A stretch of DNA of 64,000 nucleotides from Mycolicibacterium sp. BiH015 (GTDB taxonomy: Bacteria; Actinomycetota; Actinomycetes; Mycobacteriales; Mycobacteriaceae). Within the stretch, counting starts at the first letter, position 1. Each line of letters begins with the position of its first letter. The stretch lies in assembly GCF_027706845.1 (NCBI RefSeq), contig NZ_JAQGCZ010000001.1, positions 744,001 to 808,000 on the forward strand, given 5' to 3'. Below are positions 1 through 10,722 of the stretch, in pieces. The position numbers and the translations under genes are program-made. The notes under the pieces are model-generated. The model ran no database searches. It saw only the letters and a program-made list of their open reading frames with translations, and was not told the origin of the DNA.

Positions 1-890
1 CGATCTACGACTATCTGGCCACCACCAACGACACGTCCGTCAAGATCGCGGGCACCACCGGCGAGAAGAGCGAACAGGGCTTCGCGGCACGCAAGAACAG
101 CGGTCTGCTCCCCGACCTCAACGCAGCGATCGGCGAGCTCAAGGCCGACGGCACGCTCGCCCAGATATCGCAGAAGTACCTCAAGACCAACGCATCCGGG
201 GGCCAGGACGCCGCGGCGCCGCAGCCGAGGTCGGCCCTGCAACTGGTACTCGACAATCTGTGGCCGTTGGCCAAGGCCGCGCTGACGATGACAATCCCGT
301 TGACGATCATCAGCTTCGTCATCGGTCTGGTCATCGCGCTGGGAGTCGCTTTGGCGCGGCTGTCCTCCAACGTCGTGCTCTCCAACCTTGCACGCTTCTA
401 CATCTCGCTGATCCGCGGAACCCCGCTGCTGGTGCAATTGTTCATCGTGTTCTTCGCGCTGCCCGAGTTCGGCGTCAAGATCGACCCGTTCCCGGCGGCC
501 GTCATCGCGTTCAGCCTCAACGTCGGCGGCTACGCAGCCGAGATCATCCGCTCGGCGATCCAGAGCATCCCGAAGGGGCAATGGGAGGCGGCGGAGACGA
601 TCGGCCTGAACTATGTCGGCACGCTGCGACGGATCATCCTGCCGCAGGCCACCCGGGTCGCGGTGCCGCCGCTGTCGAACACGTTGATCTCGTTGGTGAA
701 AGACACCTCCCTGGCCTCGACCATTCTGGTCACCGAGCTCCTGCGGCAGGCCCAGATCATCGCGGCGCCGACCTTCGAGTTCTTCGCCCTCTACGGCACC
801 GCCGCCGTCTACTACTGGGTGATCTGCCTGGTGCTGTCGTTCGGCCAGGCCAGATTCGAACGACGACTGGAAAGGTACGTGGCCAAGTGA
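1..890 (+). CDS. Amino-acid ABC transporter binding-protein/permease fusion, 5' end outside window
   Basis: The frame is open from base 3 without a stop, so the gene enters from the left. The first ~75 visible residues read as the tail of a family-3 solute-binding protein (from IYDYLATTND to about ISQKYLKT). A Gly/Ala/Pro linker follows, and from about base 240 the chain is a HisM/GlnP-type inner-membrane permease with the EAA loop (EAAETIGLNY, then ILPQA, bases 590-655). Such fused chains are known for polar amino acid uptake; the binding domain would be tethered outside the membrane. A TTG at 267 would give a permease alone but would discard an intact upstream frame. The 3' end overlaps the ATPase gene by four bases (GTGA). 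The substrate cannot be read from the sequence. Confidence 0.85.
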   Translation, partial: IYDYLATTNDTSVKIAGTTGEKSEQGFAARKNSGLLPDLNAAIGELKADGTLAQISQKYLKTNASGGQDAAAPQPRSALQLVLDNLWPLAKAALTMTIPLTIISFVIGLVIALGVALARLSSNVVLSNLARFYISLIRGTPLLVQLFIVFFALPEFGVKIDPFPAAVIAFSLNVGGYAAEIIRSAIQSIPKGQWEAAETIGLNYVGTLRRIILPQATRVAVPPLSNTLISLVKDTSLASTILVTELLRQAQIIAAPTFEFFALYGTAAVYYWVICLVLSFGQARFERRLERYVAK

Positions 891-1657
891 CCGAAGGTCA
901 GCCAGAGAACCGGATCGTCGCGCAGGACGTCCGCAAATCGTTCGGCGAACTGCATGTCCTGCAGGGGGTTTCGTTCACCGTTGCACGCGGGACCGCGACC
1001 GCGATCATCGGGCCGTCCGGTTCGGGCAAGACGACGCTGCTGCGGACCCTGAACGCGCTCGACGTTGCCGACTCCGGGGTGATCCGCGTCGGCGACGCCG
1101 AGATCGACTTCGCCGCAAAGCCGGTGCGTAAAGACGACTTGCGCCGCTACCGCGCACAGAGCGGCTTCGTGTTCCAGTCGCACAACCTGTTTCCGCACAA
1201 GACGGTGCTGGAGAACGTCACCGAGGGTCCGGTGGTCGCCCAACGGCGTCCGAAGGACGAGGTCGACGCTGAAGCCCTCGAGCTCCTGGACCAGGTCGGG
1301 TTGGCCGACAAGCGCGACCAGTACCCGTTCCAGCTTTCCGGCGGGCAGCAGCAGCGCGTCGGCATCGCGCGGGCGTTGGCGCTCAAGCCGAAGGTGGTGC
1401 TCTTCGACGAGCCGACGTCGGCGCTCGATCCCGAACTCGTCGGCGAGGTCCTCGCAGTGATCAGGGACCTCGCTGTCGAAGGCTGGACGCTGGTCGTCGT
1501 CACGCACGAGATCCAGTTCGCCCGACAGGTTTCCGACCAGGTGCTGTTCACCGACCGGGGGGTGATCCTGGAGCAGGGCCCGCCCGCGGCCGTCATCGGC
1601 GACCCCCAGGAGGAGCGGACCCGCCAGTTTTTGCAGCGAATCCTCAACCCGCTGTAG
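887..1657 (+). CDS. Polar amino acid ABC transporter ATPase (GlnQ/HisP type)
   Basis: 256 residues, usual for this family. It has Walker A GPSGSGKT, the Q-loop region [13 protein letters not shown], signature LSGGQQQRV, Walker B VVLFDEPT and the switch histidine in VVVTHE. It energises the permease encoded immediately upstream. The GTG at 887 is chosen because it overlaps the permease stop as GTGA, a common translational-coupling arrangement; a longer frame to 260 only shadows the permease. The amine oxidase gene begins 25 bases downstream, so one transcript may pair uptake with oxidation of an amine or amino acid (inference). Confidence 0.9.
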   Translation: MTEGQPENRIVAQDVRKSFGELHVLQGVSFTVARGTATAIIGPSGSGKTTLLRTLNALDVADSGVIRVGDAEIDFAAKPVRKDDLRRYRAQSGFVFQSHNLFPHKTVLENVTEGPVVAQRRPKDEVDAEALELLDQVGLADKRDQYPFQLSGGQQQRVGIARALALKPKVVLFDEPTSALDPELVGEVLAVIRDLAVEGWTLVVVTHEIQFARQVSDQVLFTDRGVILEQGPPAAVIGDPQEERTRQFLQRILNPL

Positions 1658-1682
1658 GAGCTGACGTGAGAGGGTGTCCGAC

Positions 1683-3041
1683 ATGGCAACCCAGGAAGCA
1701 GACGTCCTCATCGTCGGTGCGGGACTGTCGGGGCTGATCGCCGCCCGCACGGTTCTGCAGGCGGGACTCACACCGCTGATCCTCGAAGCCGACAATCGGG
1801 TCGGTGGACGCATCCTCACCGAGCAGCTGGGCGGCCTGCCGATGGAACTCGGCGCGCAGTGGATCGGTGACACCCACCACCGGATGTTCGCGCTCGCGGC
1901 CGAACTCGGGGTCCAAACCTACCCACAGTACGACGACGGCGAAACATCGTATGAGCTCGCCGGCACAGGAGTGTTGCGCGGCAACGATTTTCACTCACGT
2001 TTCACCGACGAGCTGGCCGAGCTGGAGAAGGTGCTGCGGCGTCTCGACGAGCTGGCCGCCGAGGTATCGCCGGCCACGCCGTGGACCGCCCCGCACGCCG
2101 CCGAATGGGACGCCATCACCGCCGGCGCCTGGTACGACGCCCAGGGTTTGTCGCCGGTGGCGCGGACGCTGCTGGAGATCTGCACCGTCGGGATCCTCGC
2201 GGTCCCGACGGTCGAGGTGTCATTCCTGCACCTGCTCTTCACGATCCAGACCTGTGGCGTCACGTCGGAGTTGTTCGCCGAGTCCGAAGGCGGCGCGCAG
2301 ACGACGAGGTTCGTCGGAGGGACCGCGGAGATCCCGAACCGGCTCGCCGCCCTGGTCTCAGACCACATCGTGTTCGAGTCCCCCGTGCAGTTGATCGAGC
2401 ACGGCACCGACAGCGTCACCGTCCACTGCCGCGGGGGACGCACCGCCAAGGGCAGGCGGGTCATCGTCGCGCTGTCCCCCATGCTCGCCGGGCGCATCGG
2501 CTACGACCCGCCGCTGTCGGGCTACCGCGACCAGCTCACGCAGCGCATGCCGAACTCGGCCGCCATGAAGGCGTTCTTCGTCTACGACGAACCGTTCTGG
2601 CGAACCGACGGCCTCAACGGCCAGCTGATCTCCGACATCGGCCCCGCGCGGATGTCGAACGACACCTGCATCCTCGGCGACGACCACGGTGTCATCCTGC
2701 TGTTCCTGGAGGGCGAGCAGGCCCGCACCCACAGCCACTGGTCGGAGGAGGAACGGCGTGCCGCGCTGACCGCCGAACTGGTACGCCACTTCGGAGACAA
2801 GGCCGCCAAACCGCTGCACTACCTCGACGGCGAGTGGGGCAGCAGGCAGTGGACCCGGGGCTGCTACAACGCCAACTGCGGACCGCTGGTGTGGACGACC
2901 TACGGCCCTGCACTGGCCGAGCCGATCGGTCCCATCCATTGGGCATCCACCGACACCGCCACGGAATGGAGCGCCTACATGGAGGGTGCCGTGGAAGCGG
3001 GTGAGCGCGCAGCCCGCGAGGTGATCGAGGCGCTCACCTAG
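1683..3041 (+). CDS. Flavin monoamine oxidase family protein
   Basis: 452 residues. The N-terminus carries the Rossmann dinucleotide motif [10 protein letters not shown] and the following acidic/Arg segment [10 protein letters not shown] typical of FAD amine oxidases. The C-terminus has [20 protein letters not shown], the usual second FAD contact and aromatic-cage region. Members oxidise amines to aldehydes with release of ammonia and hydrogen peroxide. The ATG at 1683 is preferred because AGAGG (1669-1673) lies nine bases upstream; a GTG at 1674 is in frame but poorly spaced. It follows the ABC transporter on the same strand, so the substrate may be what that system imports; this is inference. 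Confidence 0.85.
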   Translation: MATQEADVLIVGAGLSGLIAARTVLQAGLTPLILEADNRVGGRILTEQLGGLPMELGAQWIGDTHHRMFALAAELGVQTYPQYDDGETSYELAGTGVLRGNDFHSRFTDELAELEKVLRRLDELAAEVSPATPWTAPHAAEWDAITAGAWYDAQGLSPVARTLLEICTVGILAVPTVEVSFLHLLFTIQTCGVTSELFAESEGGAQTTRFVGGTAEIPNRLAALVSDHIVFESPVQLIEHGTDSVTVHCRGGRTAKGRRVIVALSPMLAGRIGYDPPLSGYRDQLTQRMPNSAAMKAFFVYDEPFWRTDGLNGQLISDIGPARMSNDTCILGDDHGVILLFLEGEQARTHSHWSEEERRAALTAELVRHFGDKAAKPLHYLDGEWGSRQWTRGCYNANCGPLVWTTYGPALAEPIGPIHWASTDTATEWSAYMEGAVEAGERAAREVIEALT

Positions 3042-3119
3042 ACCGCGACCCGCAGGAGTTCGGAAAGCCCTGTGCGGTGCAGCATCTCGGCCTTCAACCG
3101 GTCCGTGATTGCTTCGCTC

Positions 3120-3884
3120 TCAATTTCCGTGCGGATCAGCGCTGTTCAACGTCTCGACGACCTTGTCGTAATCGCCGCGGGCCTCGCCGTAGCGCAGGAA
3201 TTTCACGCGCTCGACCTGAATCTCCTCGGCCTCCGGTTCGGACTCGAGAATGCTCATGACCTCCGAGACGAAGTCGTCCAGCGGCATCGCAAAGCTGCTC
3301 TCCCGCTGTCCGGGAAGCAGGTCGGTGGCAACAGACGGGGGTATGAGTTCTTTGAACTCGATGTTGGTGTCGGCCAGCTGCAGTCGAATCGATTCGGTCA
3401 GCATGTGGATCGCCGCTTTCGACGCGTTGTAGCTCGGGGTCGCCTTCAACGGCGCAAAGGCGAGCCCCGAGGAAACGGTGATGACAGCGGCCGACGGACG
3501 GGCCTGCAGGTGGTGGATGAAGGCGGCGAGCAACCGGATGGGACCGAGGACGTTGGTCGCGACGACGGCTTCGGCGGACTCCAGGAAGCCCTCCGTGTGA
3601 TGCCAGTCCTCGACTTTCATGATCCCGGCCATCGCAATGATGGTGTCGAGCCCGGGAAACCGCGAGAGGACATCGGCGGCAGCTGCCCGGATGCTCGCCG
3701 GATCGGTGGTGTCGATCTGCACGGTGCCCAGCTCGGGTCGGTCGGCGGCGATCTGCTCGAGGAGTTCGGTGCGCCGGCCGCCGACGACGACGGTGTTCCC
3801 CCTGTCTGCCAGCGCATGCGCCAGAGCGAGGCCGATGCCGCTGGTCGCACCTGGGATGAACACGGTGTTTCCGGAGATCTTCAT
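3120..3884 (-). CDS. Short-chain dehydrogenase/reductase (DltE-like)
   Basis: 254 residues with the classical SDR order: cofactor loop GATSGIG near residue 10, the NAG-like AMAG motif, catalytic Ser in VSSG, and Tyr/Lys in YNASK. The start ATG at 3884 has an AGAAAGGA ribosome-binding site just upstream. It is transcribed away from a LysR gene, the usual layout for a LysR-controlled oxidoreductase. The substrate is unknown; the C-terminal ~40 residues are Glu-rich and unremarkable. Cytoplasmic, probably NADP-dependent. Confidence 0.85.
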   Translation of the reverse strand: MKISGNTVFIPGATSGIGLALAHALADRGNTVVVGGRRTELLEQIAADRPELGTVQIDTTDPASIRAAAADVLSRFPGLDTIIAMAGIMKVEDWHHTEGFLESAEAVVATNVLGPIRLLAAFIHHLQARPSAAVITVSSGLAFAPLKATPSYNASKAAIHMLTESIRLQLADTNIEFKELIPPSVATDLLPGQRESSFAMPLDDFVSEVMSILESEPEAEEIQVERVKFLRYGEARGDYDKVVETLNSADPHGN

Positions 3885-3956
3885 GCGATGTGTCCTTTCT
3901 GGGAGTGCGGTCAGCCGATACAACTCGACGTTGCCAGAACGACATCCATAAATCTC

Positions 3957-3993
3957 ATGCATTCCTATGATCAGCACCATGCATGTGATGCAT
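3957..3993. promoter_or_regulatory. Three ATGCAT hexamers at the LysR/SDR divergent promoter
   Basis: Perfect ATGCAT palindromes lie at 3957-3962, 3979-3984 and 3988-3993, with an AT-rich -10-like CATAAAT at 3947-3953. The last two form ATGCAT-GTG-ATGCAT and sit inside the first codons of the LysR gene (in-frame ATGs at 3967, 3979, 3988). This may be a regulator-binding site, or it may only reflect His/Met codons at the N-terminus. Confidence 0.3.
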
Positions 3994-4899
3994 ACCCTTC
4001 GGGCCGACCTCAACCTGATTCCCGCGTTGGCGGTGCTGCTCGACGAGCGGCACATCTCCCGGTCTGCGACTCGGCTGGGGTTGAGTCAGCCGGCGACCAG
4101 CCGGGCGTTGCAACGACTTCGAAACCTTCTCGGCGACGAGTTGCTCGTCCGGGATCGGGACGGTTACCGACTCACTGCCCGCGCCCAGGTGCTGCACACC
4201 CAGCTCGCCGAGGTGCTGCCCGCCCTCGAAGCCCTCGTCTCCCCCGACTCGTTCGATCCCGCTTCGGCGAGCGCTCGCGTCGACATCGCAGGTACCGACT
4301 TCGCCGTCCATACCTACGGGGCGGCCATCTGCGCCAGGCTGACGGCCGATTCCCCCGATGCCCCAATACGGTTCCACAGCTGGCGATTCGAGACAGCCGC
4401 CGAGCAGATCCATCGGGGAAGCGTTGATCTCGGACTCTTCGGCGGCTTCATGGCTTCTGACCTCACGTCGTCCGAACTTCTGACCGAGCGGTTCGTGTGC
4501 GTGGCCGATGCCGACCACCCGACCATCGAAAGCGGTCTCAGCCTGGACGACTACTGTCGACTGCGGCACCTCGTCGTGGATGTCGCCGACGGCATCCAGC
4601 CCGATGTCGATCTCCCGCTGCGCGCGCTCGGTAGGCAGCGCACGCCGGCGGTTACCGTGCCATACCACTCAGCGGTGCCGTTGATACTCGTCGGCACCGG
4701 CCTGGTGGCAACGATTCCCGAGAGCCTGGCCAACCTTTGGCCACCGATTCACCGTGTCCGAATCGTGCCCGCGCCCAGAGAGTTCCGACGACTGCCATAC
4801 CGAATGATCTGGCATCCCGCCTACGACAACGACCGTCGACACCGCTGGTTGCGATCAGCAGTGCGGGCCGCTGTCCGCGGCTCCGCAACTAACCCGTGA
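3967..4899 (+). CDS. LysR family transcriptional regulator
   Basis: 310 residues. The N-terminal winged helix is typical (ALAVLLDERHISRSATRLG, then QPATSRALQRLR), followed by the type-2 periplasmic-binding-like effector domain (DIAGTDFAVH onward). Three in-frame ATGs (3967, 3979, 3988) are possible starts and none has a clear Shine-Dalgarno; 3988 would start at HTLRADLNLI. It is divergent from the SDR gene and probably controls it. Its 3' end overlaps the convergent P450 gene by 11 bases. Confidence 0.88.
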   Translation: MISTMHVMHTLRADLNLIPALAVLLDERHISRSATRLGLSQPATSRALQRLRNLLGDELLVRDRDGYRLTARAQVLHTQLAEVLPALEALVSPDSFDPASASARVDIAGTDFAVHTYGAAICARLTADSPDAPIRFHSWRFETAAEQIHRGSVDLGLFGGFMASDLTSSELLTERFVCVADADHPTIESGLSLDDYCRLRHLVVDVADGIQPDVDLPLRALGRQRTPAVTVPYHSAVPLILVGTGLVATIPESLANLWPPIHRVRIVPAPREFRRLPYRMIWHPAYDNDRRHRWLRSAVRAAVRGSATNP

Positions 4900-6109
4900 G
4901 AATCAGCAGTTCCGCCATCCCGCGCAGCGTCACATTCTGCTTGTAGGTCGGCTCCTCGGCGAGTTCGGCGTTCGGGAAGCGTGACGTCAGCGCGGTCAGT
5001 GCGACGGCGGCCTCCAGCCGCGCCAGCGGGGCGCCGAGGCAGAAGTGCGGCCCTTTGCCGAACCCGAGATGACGGATCGTCTCGCGGTCCGGATCGAACT
5101 CGTCGGGCCGCTCGACGGCGTCCGGGTCGCGGTTGGCGGCAGCTGTCAGCAGCAGCATGTTGTCGCCCTGCGCAACGGTGGTGCCCCCAATCGTGATGTC
5201 CTCGGCCGCGATTCGGCCCACCAGCTGCACGGGTGGGTCGTAGCGCAACGTCTCCTCGGCGACCGCCGGAGCCCGCTGCGGGTCGGCGACCAGAGCCGAC
5301 CACCGGTCGCGGTCGCGCAACAGCGCCAAGGCTGCGTTGGCGATCAGGTTCACCGTCGTCTCGTGCCCGGCGATGAGTAGCAGGTTGCATGTCGCGACGA
5401 TCTCGTCCTCGGTCAGTTGGTCCCCCGATTCCTCGACATGGATCAACCCCGACATCAGATCGTCGCCGGGGTCTTTCCGGCGCTTGGAGATCAGGTCGCG
5501 CAGATACCCGCGCAACCACAGCCCCGCCTCCATCCGCTGATCGAAGTTTCCGTCGGTCGATCCCGTCACCGTGAAGAACGGATCGAGTCCCTGCGCCAGC
5601 AACGCCGACGCGGCGCTGAACTGCGGCTCATCCTCCAGCGGGATACCGAGCAGGCGGCAGATCACCGCGACCGGAAGCGGATACGCCAGCCCGGCGACGG
5701 CATCCCACACCCCGTCGGCCTCGTCGAGGAGCCTGTCGACCATCGCGACGATGTCAGGTTCCAGCGCCTTGACCACCTTGGGCACGAACGCCTTGCTGAC
5801 CAGCCTGCGCAACCGGGTGTGGTCCGGCGGGTCGAGGAACAGGAAGCCCGGCGGCCCGAACGGGCGCGGCTGCGCACCCTCGGCGATCGCCCGCTTGGCC
5901 ACGGTGGACTTCAGCCGATCGCTCGCCGCGGCGGGATGACGCAACACCTCGTCGCAGTGGGCGTAGCTCGCGAAGACCGTCAGGTTGTTGCCCGGCAGAT
6001 GTATCGGCCCTTGGGTCCGGATCTGGTCGTAGACGGGATACGGGTCTGCCCGAACGGCGGGATCGAGCATCTGCACCAGCAGTGACTGCGGTTGGGCGGC
6101 GGTCGTCAT
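4889..6109 (-). CDS. Cytochrome P450
   Basis: 406 residues, a normal length for a soluble bacterial class I P450. The I-helix motif is AGHETT, the K-helix ExxR is ETLR, and the heme loop is FGKGPHFCLGAPLAR with ligand Cys357. It needs a ferredoxin and reductase from elsewhere; none lies next to it. The ATG at 6109 gives the natural N-terminus; a frame reaching further upstream has no support. No Shine-Dalgarno is visible and CACAAT six bases upstream could serve a leaderless start. The substrate is unknown; a perfect-arm inverted repeat upstream suggests specific regulation. Confidence 0.9.
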   Translation of the reverse strand: MTTAAQPQSLLVQMLDPAVRADPYPVYDQIRTQGPIHLPGNNLTVFASYAHCDEVLRHPAAASDRLKSTVAKRAIAEGAQPRPFGPPGFLFLDPPDHTRLRRLVSKAFVPKVVKALEPDIVAMVDRLLDEADGVWDAVAGLAYPLPVAVICRLLGIPLEDEPQFSAASALLAQGLDPFFTVTGSTDGNFDQRMEAGLWLRGYLRDLISKRRKDPGDDLMSGLIHVEESGDQLTEDEIVATCNLLLIAGHETTVNLIANAALALLRDRDRWSALVADPQRAPAVAEETLRYDPPVQLVGRIAAEDITIGGTTVAQGDNMLLLTAAANRDPDAVERPDEFDPDRETIRHLGFGKGPHFCLGAPLARLEAAVALTALTSRFPNAELAEEPTYKQNVTLRGMAELLILTG

Positions 6110-6124
6110 GTTGTTATTGTGCAC

Positions 6125-6140
6125 GCGTCTAAGAAGACGC
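6125..6140. promoter_or_regulatory. Inverted repeat upstream of the P450 gene
   Basis: GCGTCT (6125-6130) and AGACGC (6135-6140) are perfect inverted arms around a 4-base centre. They lie 16-31 bases upstream of the P450 start, where the spacer/-35 region of a leaderless promoter would be. A repressor operator is plausible; the cognate regulator is unknown. Confidence 0.3.
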
Positions 6141-6222
6141 TGGTGAGAAGTGCCGAACGTCGGGGCTGTGTACGCCATTGGGCCGATCCGCGTGCACGCG
6201 GCCCACGGTCGGCGCAGTGCGG

Positions 6223-7925
<1,703 letters not shown>

Positions 7926-7999
7926 ACGCATTTCTGTGATCATACTGCTCGAGATGATTCGCGGTCTCGGCGAATCACATGACGCAAAGGAGTACCACG

Positions 8000-8458
8000 A
8001 TGAACCGCAACATCCTCGTTGCAGTGGGTGGCGCAGCGATGATCATCGCAGGCCTGTCGGGCTGCGGCTCAGATAAGTCCGAGACCTCCGGGGAGACCTC
8101 CCAGGCCGCAGCGGCCGAGGGCAAGAGCACCGTCACCATCGACGGGACCGACCAGGAGGTCACGGGCACCGTCGTCTGCTCTGACATGGGCGGCAACACC
8201 AACATCGCGATCGGCGATGCGTCGACCGGCGTCGGCGCAGTTGTCACCACAGGCGATTCGCCCACTGTCGTCTCGGTCGGCCTCGGCAATGTCAACGGTG
8301 TCACGCTCGGCTACGCCAGCGGTGCGGGACAGGGCGAGGCCAAGGTGGAGAAGGACGACAAGACCTACAAGATCTCGGGCACCGCGACGGGCGTCGACAT
8401 GGCCAACCCGATGCAGCCGGTCAACAAGCCGTTCGAGATCGAGGTGACCTGCCCCTAG
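8000..8458 (+). CDS. lpqH: 19 kDa lipoprotein antigen LpqH
   Basis: 152 residues starting at an ATG with AAAGGAG (7986-7992) upstream. The signal peptide ends at AGLSGC (lipobox), then a Ser/Thr/Ala-rich linker that is O-glycosylated in relatives, then the conserved domain ([35 protein letters not shown]). The segment around residues 95-150 is very close to my memory of M. tuberculosis LpqH. It is a cell-envelope lipoprotein and TLR2 ligand in pathogens. In M. tuberculosis lpqH lies by the proXVWZ-alkyl sulfatase block; here it is about 20 kb away. Confidence 0.92.
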   Translation: MNRNILVAVGGAAMIIAGLSGCGSDKSETSGETSQAAAAEGKSTVTIDGTDQEVTGTVVCSDMGGNTNIAIGDASTGVGAVVTTGDSPTVVSVGLGNVNGVTLGYASGAGQGEAKVEKDDKTYKISGTATGVDMANPMQPVNKPFEIEVTCP

Positions 8459-9173
8459 CGACCTCCGATGCGCCGGCGCGGATCAAGGACGGGAGTCCGC
8501 GCCGGCGGATCAGGAATTCGGCGACGACCACATTGGGCAGCCAGCACAGAAACGGTACCGGCGCATAGGCGTTCGCGGCGGCGACGTCCAGGTCGACACC
8601 GAACGGCATTTGGATCAGGATCAGCATAAAGAACCACATCCGCAGCGTCGGCGCCGCGTAGGTCAGCGCGAAGCTGCGGATCATCCATGCCTGATGTTCG
8701 GCGAAGTCCCCTTCACGGGCGCTCCGGTATCCGCGGTATGTGGTCCAAAGCCACAGTGCCGCAAGCGTTCCGAAGCCGAAAAATCCCGTGAACCCCACCG
8801 AGCTGAAGAACGCCATCACCAGCCCCGAGGCGGCACCGACCGACACCGCCGCGACGTAGCTTCGGCCGATCCAGCGGTGTGCGCGACGGGACCGCTGCCG
8901 CAACCGGCGGGAGAATTGAAATCCGCCTATCAGCAGTGCCACGCCCGCGGACACGATATGGATGTAGAACACGTACTGGATCAGGGTGGGACGCTCGGCA
9001 TAGGTACCGGCGAGACCCACGCCGCGCTCGGCCAGCGTCCCCAACGTTCCGGCGAAGTATTGCGACGGCGAGAACACCGCGACGGCCAGTGACGTCAGCA
9101 GCACGGCGAGCCACGGGATGTGCCTGCGAGACCGGACAGACCGACTGGTGGGCGCGGTCGATTTTTCTGTCAT
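8421..9173 (-). CDS. DUF2306-type multi-pass membrane protein
   Basis: 250 residues with about six hydrophobic helices ([49 protein letters not shown], the [12 protein letters not shown] segment, and others) and the conserved [12 protein letters not shown] and [20 protein letters not shown] motifs of DUF2306. Function unknown. The ATG at 9173 has AGGAGG nine bases upstream. Its end overlaps lpqH by 38 bases tail to tail. It is divergent from a TetR gene with repeated sites between them, so it is probably the TetR target. Confidence 0.8.
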   Translation of the reverse strand: MTEKSTAPTSRSVRSRRHIPWLAVLLTSLAVAVFSPSQYFAGTLGTLAERGVGLAGTYAERPTLIQYVFYIHIVSAGVALLIGGFQFSRRLRQRSRRAHRWIGRSYVAAVSVGAASGLVMAFFSSVGFTGFFGFGTLAALWLWTTYRGYRSAREGDFAEHQAWMIRSFALTYAAPTLRMWFFMLILIQMPFGVDLDVAAANAYAPVPFLCWLPNVVVAEFLIRRRGLPSLIRAGASEVARGRSPRSRTAC

Positions 9174-9220
9174 CGCGGCGATCCTCCTGACGTGCACTGG
9201 TCACAGTGCCGAATTAAACC

Positions 9221-9280
9221 TTACGGTTGTAAACACACAGCAGTAAACATAATTCCCGGCCTAGACTTACAGCCGTTTAC
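9221..9280. promoter_or_regulatory. Inverted CGGYTGTAA sites between DUF2306 and TetR genes
   Basis: CGGTTGTAA reads on the plus strand at 9224-9232 and CGGCTGTAA on the minus strand at 9267-9275. The surrounding 14-mers TTACGGTTGTAAAC (9221-9234) and TTACAGCCGTTTAC (9267-9280) are alike, and another GTAAAC lies at 9243-9248. TAGACT at 9262-9267 could be a -10. These fit operators of the adjacent TetR protein. Confidence 0.45.
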
Positions 9281-9295
9281 TCGATCGGAGGCGCG

Positions 9296-9934
9296 ATGCC
9301 GGCACGTCAGCGCAACCCGCGGGGCGAGGGCACTCGGCTGCGCGACGAACTGCTCGCCGGCGCGCAACGAATCCTTGAGCGCACCGGAAACGAAGACGAC
9401 GTGACTCTGCGTGCCGTCGCCCGAGAAGTCGGCGTGTCAGCGCCGTCGATCTACGCTCACTTCGCGGACGGGAGGGCCATGGTCGACGCCCTTGTGGACC
9501 GGACCTTCGCGGAGTTGTCGACACTGTTGAAGGCGGCGCGGGACGGTGCGGAGCCCGGCGAACGCCTCTTCGCGATCTGCAAGGCCTATATCGACTTCGG
9601 AGTCGAACAGCCCGAGCGGTACCTGACGCTGTTCGAACGTCGCCGGACGTTGGAGCGCAGCGAGCTGCCGGCCGACGGTAACCGGGCCTTCCTCTACGCC
9701 AACGGCGCCGAGTCGTTCGCCATCCTGGCAGCTGCGATCTCCGAAGCCACCGACATCACAAGCGGTTCAGCCGAGGAGGACGCAGCCCTGCTGTGGGCGG
9801 GGCTGCACGGCTACACATCTTTGCGCAGCAGCATGCCTCGGTTCCCGTGGTTCGCCGACGAGGAGCGCGTCTGCCGATTGTTGGTCGACCGCGCGACCCT
9901 GGCCGCGCGCACTCGCGCTCAGAAGGGTGTATAG
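9296..9934 (+). CDS. TetR family transcriptional regulator
   Basis: 212 residues. The N-terminal helix-turn-helix is typical (VTLRAVAREVGVSAPSIYAHFADGRAM split over residues 40-66), followed by an all-helical ligand domain with LWAGLHGYTSLR, the conserved C-terminal motif of TetR_C regulators. The ATG at 9296 follows a GGAGG at 9287-9291. It is divergent from the DUF2306 membrane protein and probably represses it and itself. Its last 16 bases overlap the convergent DUF732 gene. Confidence 0.9.
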   Translation: MPARQRNPRGEGTRLRDELLAGAQRILERTGNEDDVTLRAVAREVGVSAPSIYAHFADGRAMVDALVDRTFAELSTLLKAARDGAEPGERLFAICKAYIDFGVEQPERYLTLFERRRTLERSELPADGNRAFLYANGAESFAILAAAISEATDITSGSAEEDAALLWAGLHGYTSLRSSMPRFPWFADEERVCRLLVDRATLAARTRAQKGV

Positions 9935-10263
9935 CCGGCGGCCGACTGCCGCAGCTGCCAGATCTGCGGGGGACAGAGTTCGTTCACGGCCTGATTGATC
10001 AGGTATCCCGCCTGGTAGTAGTCGGTGGTTCGGAAGTCGGCTTTCACCTGGTTCACCAGATCGGCGTAGCTCATCTTCGACGCGACGCGCGCGCAGATCG
10101 AGTTGCCGTACGCGATCGCGGCGTCGGCGTTGGGGAAGTTGTAACCCGGACGGACGTGCACGTTGACCAGATAGGCGACGACGTCGGCGTTCGATGCCGG
10201 CGCCGTGACCAGAGCTGCCGACGACAGCAGTCCGGCCGACAGCACCCCGACCAGCGACTTCAT
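9919..10263 (-). CDS. DUF732 secreted protein
   Basis: 114 residues. A Sec signal peptide (MKSLVGVLSAGLLSSAALV, cleavage after the ASNAD region) precedes a small helical domain with Cys in NSICARVA and in NELCPPQ, the spacing of mycobacterial DUF732 proteins. These are exported and of unknown role. Minus-strand TAGGCT eight bases before the ATG (10272-10277) suggests a leaderless transcript. Confidence 0.85.
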   Translation of the reverse strand: MKSLVGVLSAGLLSSAALVTAPASNADVVAYLVNVHVRPGYNFPNADAAIAYGNSICARVASKMSYADLVNQVKADFRTTDYYQAGYLINQAVNELCPPQIWQLRQSAAGYTPF

Positions 10264-10271
10264 GGACCATG

Positions 10272-10277
10272 AGCCTA
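10272..10277 (-). promoter_or_regulatory. -10 box TAGGCT for DUF732 gene
   Basis: Read on the minus strand, TAGGCT lies eight bases before the ATG at 10263, with no Shine-Dalgarno between. Confidence 0.35.
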
Positions 10278-10340
10278 CGCCCTGAGGCGTGCTGCGGTGG
10301 CAATGCGGGCAAGCCCGCCCGCCGCCCCCGTCGGGAGATC

Positions 10341-10346
10341 TAGGGT
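10341..10346 (+). promoter_or_regulatory. -10 box TAGGGT for leaderless secreted-protein gene
   Basis: TAGGGT, seven bases, then ATG 10354. No ribosome-binding site is present. Confidence 0.4.
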
Positions 10347-10353
10347 GTAACCC

Positions 10354-10722
10354 ATGAAGCTGATGGCAGTGACGGCGATCGCCGGTGGTCTCTTCGCAAT
10401 GCCGCTCATCGCCGCCGGCAACGCGTCGGCGCTGCCGGGCGTCTGCGACGGGGCTGACTGCGTGCCCTACGTCAACACCGAGGCGCAGCTCGGCGAGCAC
10501 TGCACCCAGAACACACGCTACAACTACGGTTTCGACGCGTCCGGCAACACGTTGGCCTGCAACTCGAAGAGCACCTGGATCTCGTCGCCTCCGCTGGTCG
10601 GCGTTCGTACGCTGCGTTCACCCTGCGATTCCTCCGGTGTCGCGCAGAGCCCCGACGGAGTTCCGCTCAAGTGTGACGGCGGAGCCTGGTCGGCCGACTA
10701 CTGGACGATGTTCTACGGCTGA
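10354..10722 (+). CDS. Small secreted cysteine-rich protein
   Basis: 122 residues. An N-terminal signal peptide (MKLMAVTAIAGGLFAMPLIA, likely cleaved after ASA) leads to a compact mature protein with six cysteines (GVCDGADCV, EHCTQ, LACNS, SPCDS, LKCDG), so three disulfides are likely outside the membrane. I do not recognise a named family beyond similar short exported mycobacterial proteins. The end of the gene overlaps the assumed start of the next gene. Confidence 0.75.
   Translation: MKLMAVTAIAGGLFAMPLIAAGNASALPGVCDGADCVPYVNTEAQLGEHCTQNTRYNYGFDASGNTLACNSKSTWISSPPLVGVRTLRSPCDSSGVAQSPDGVPLKCDGGAWSADYWTMFYG

Noticed and set aside
267..890. Stand-alone permease starting at TTG 267
   Set aside because: The frame continues upstream through a recognisable binding-protein domain to the window edge without a stop; the TTG is internal.
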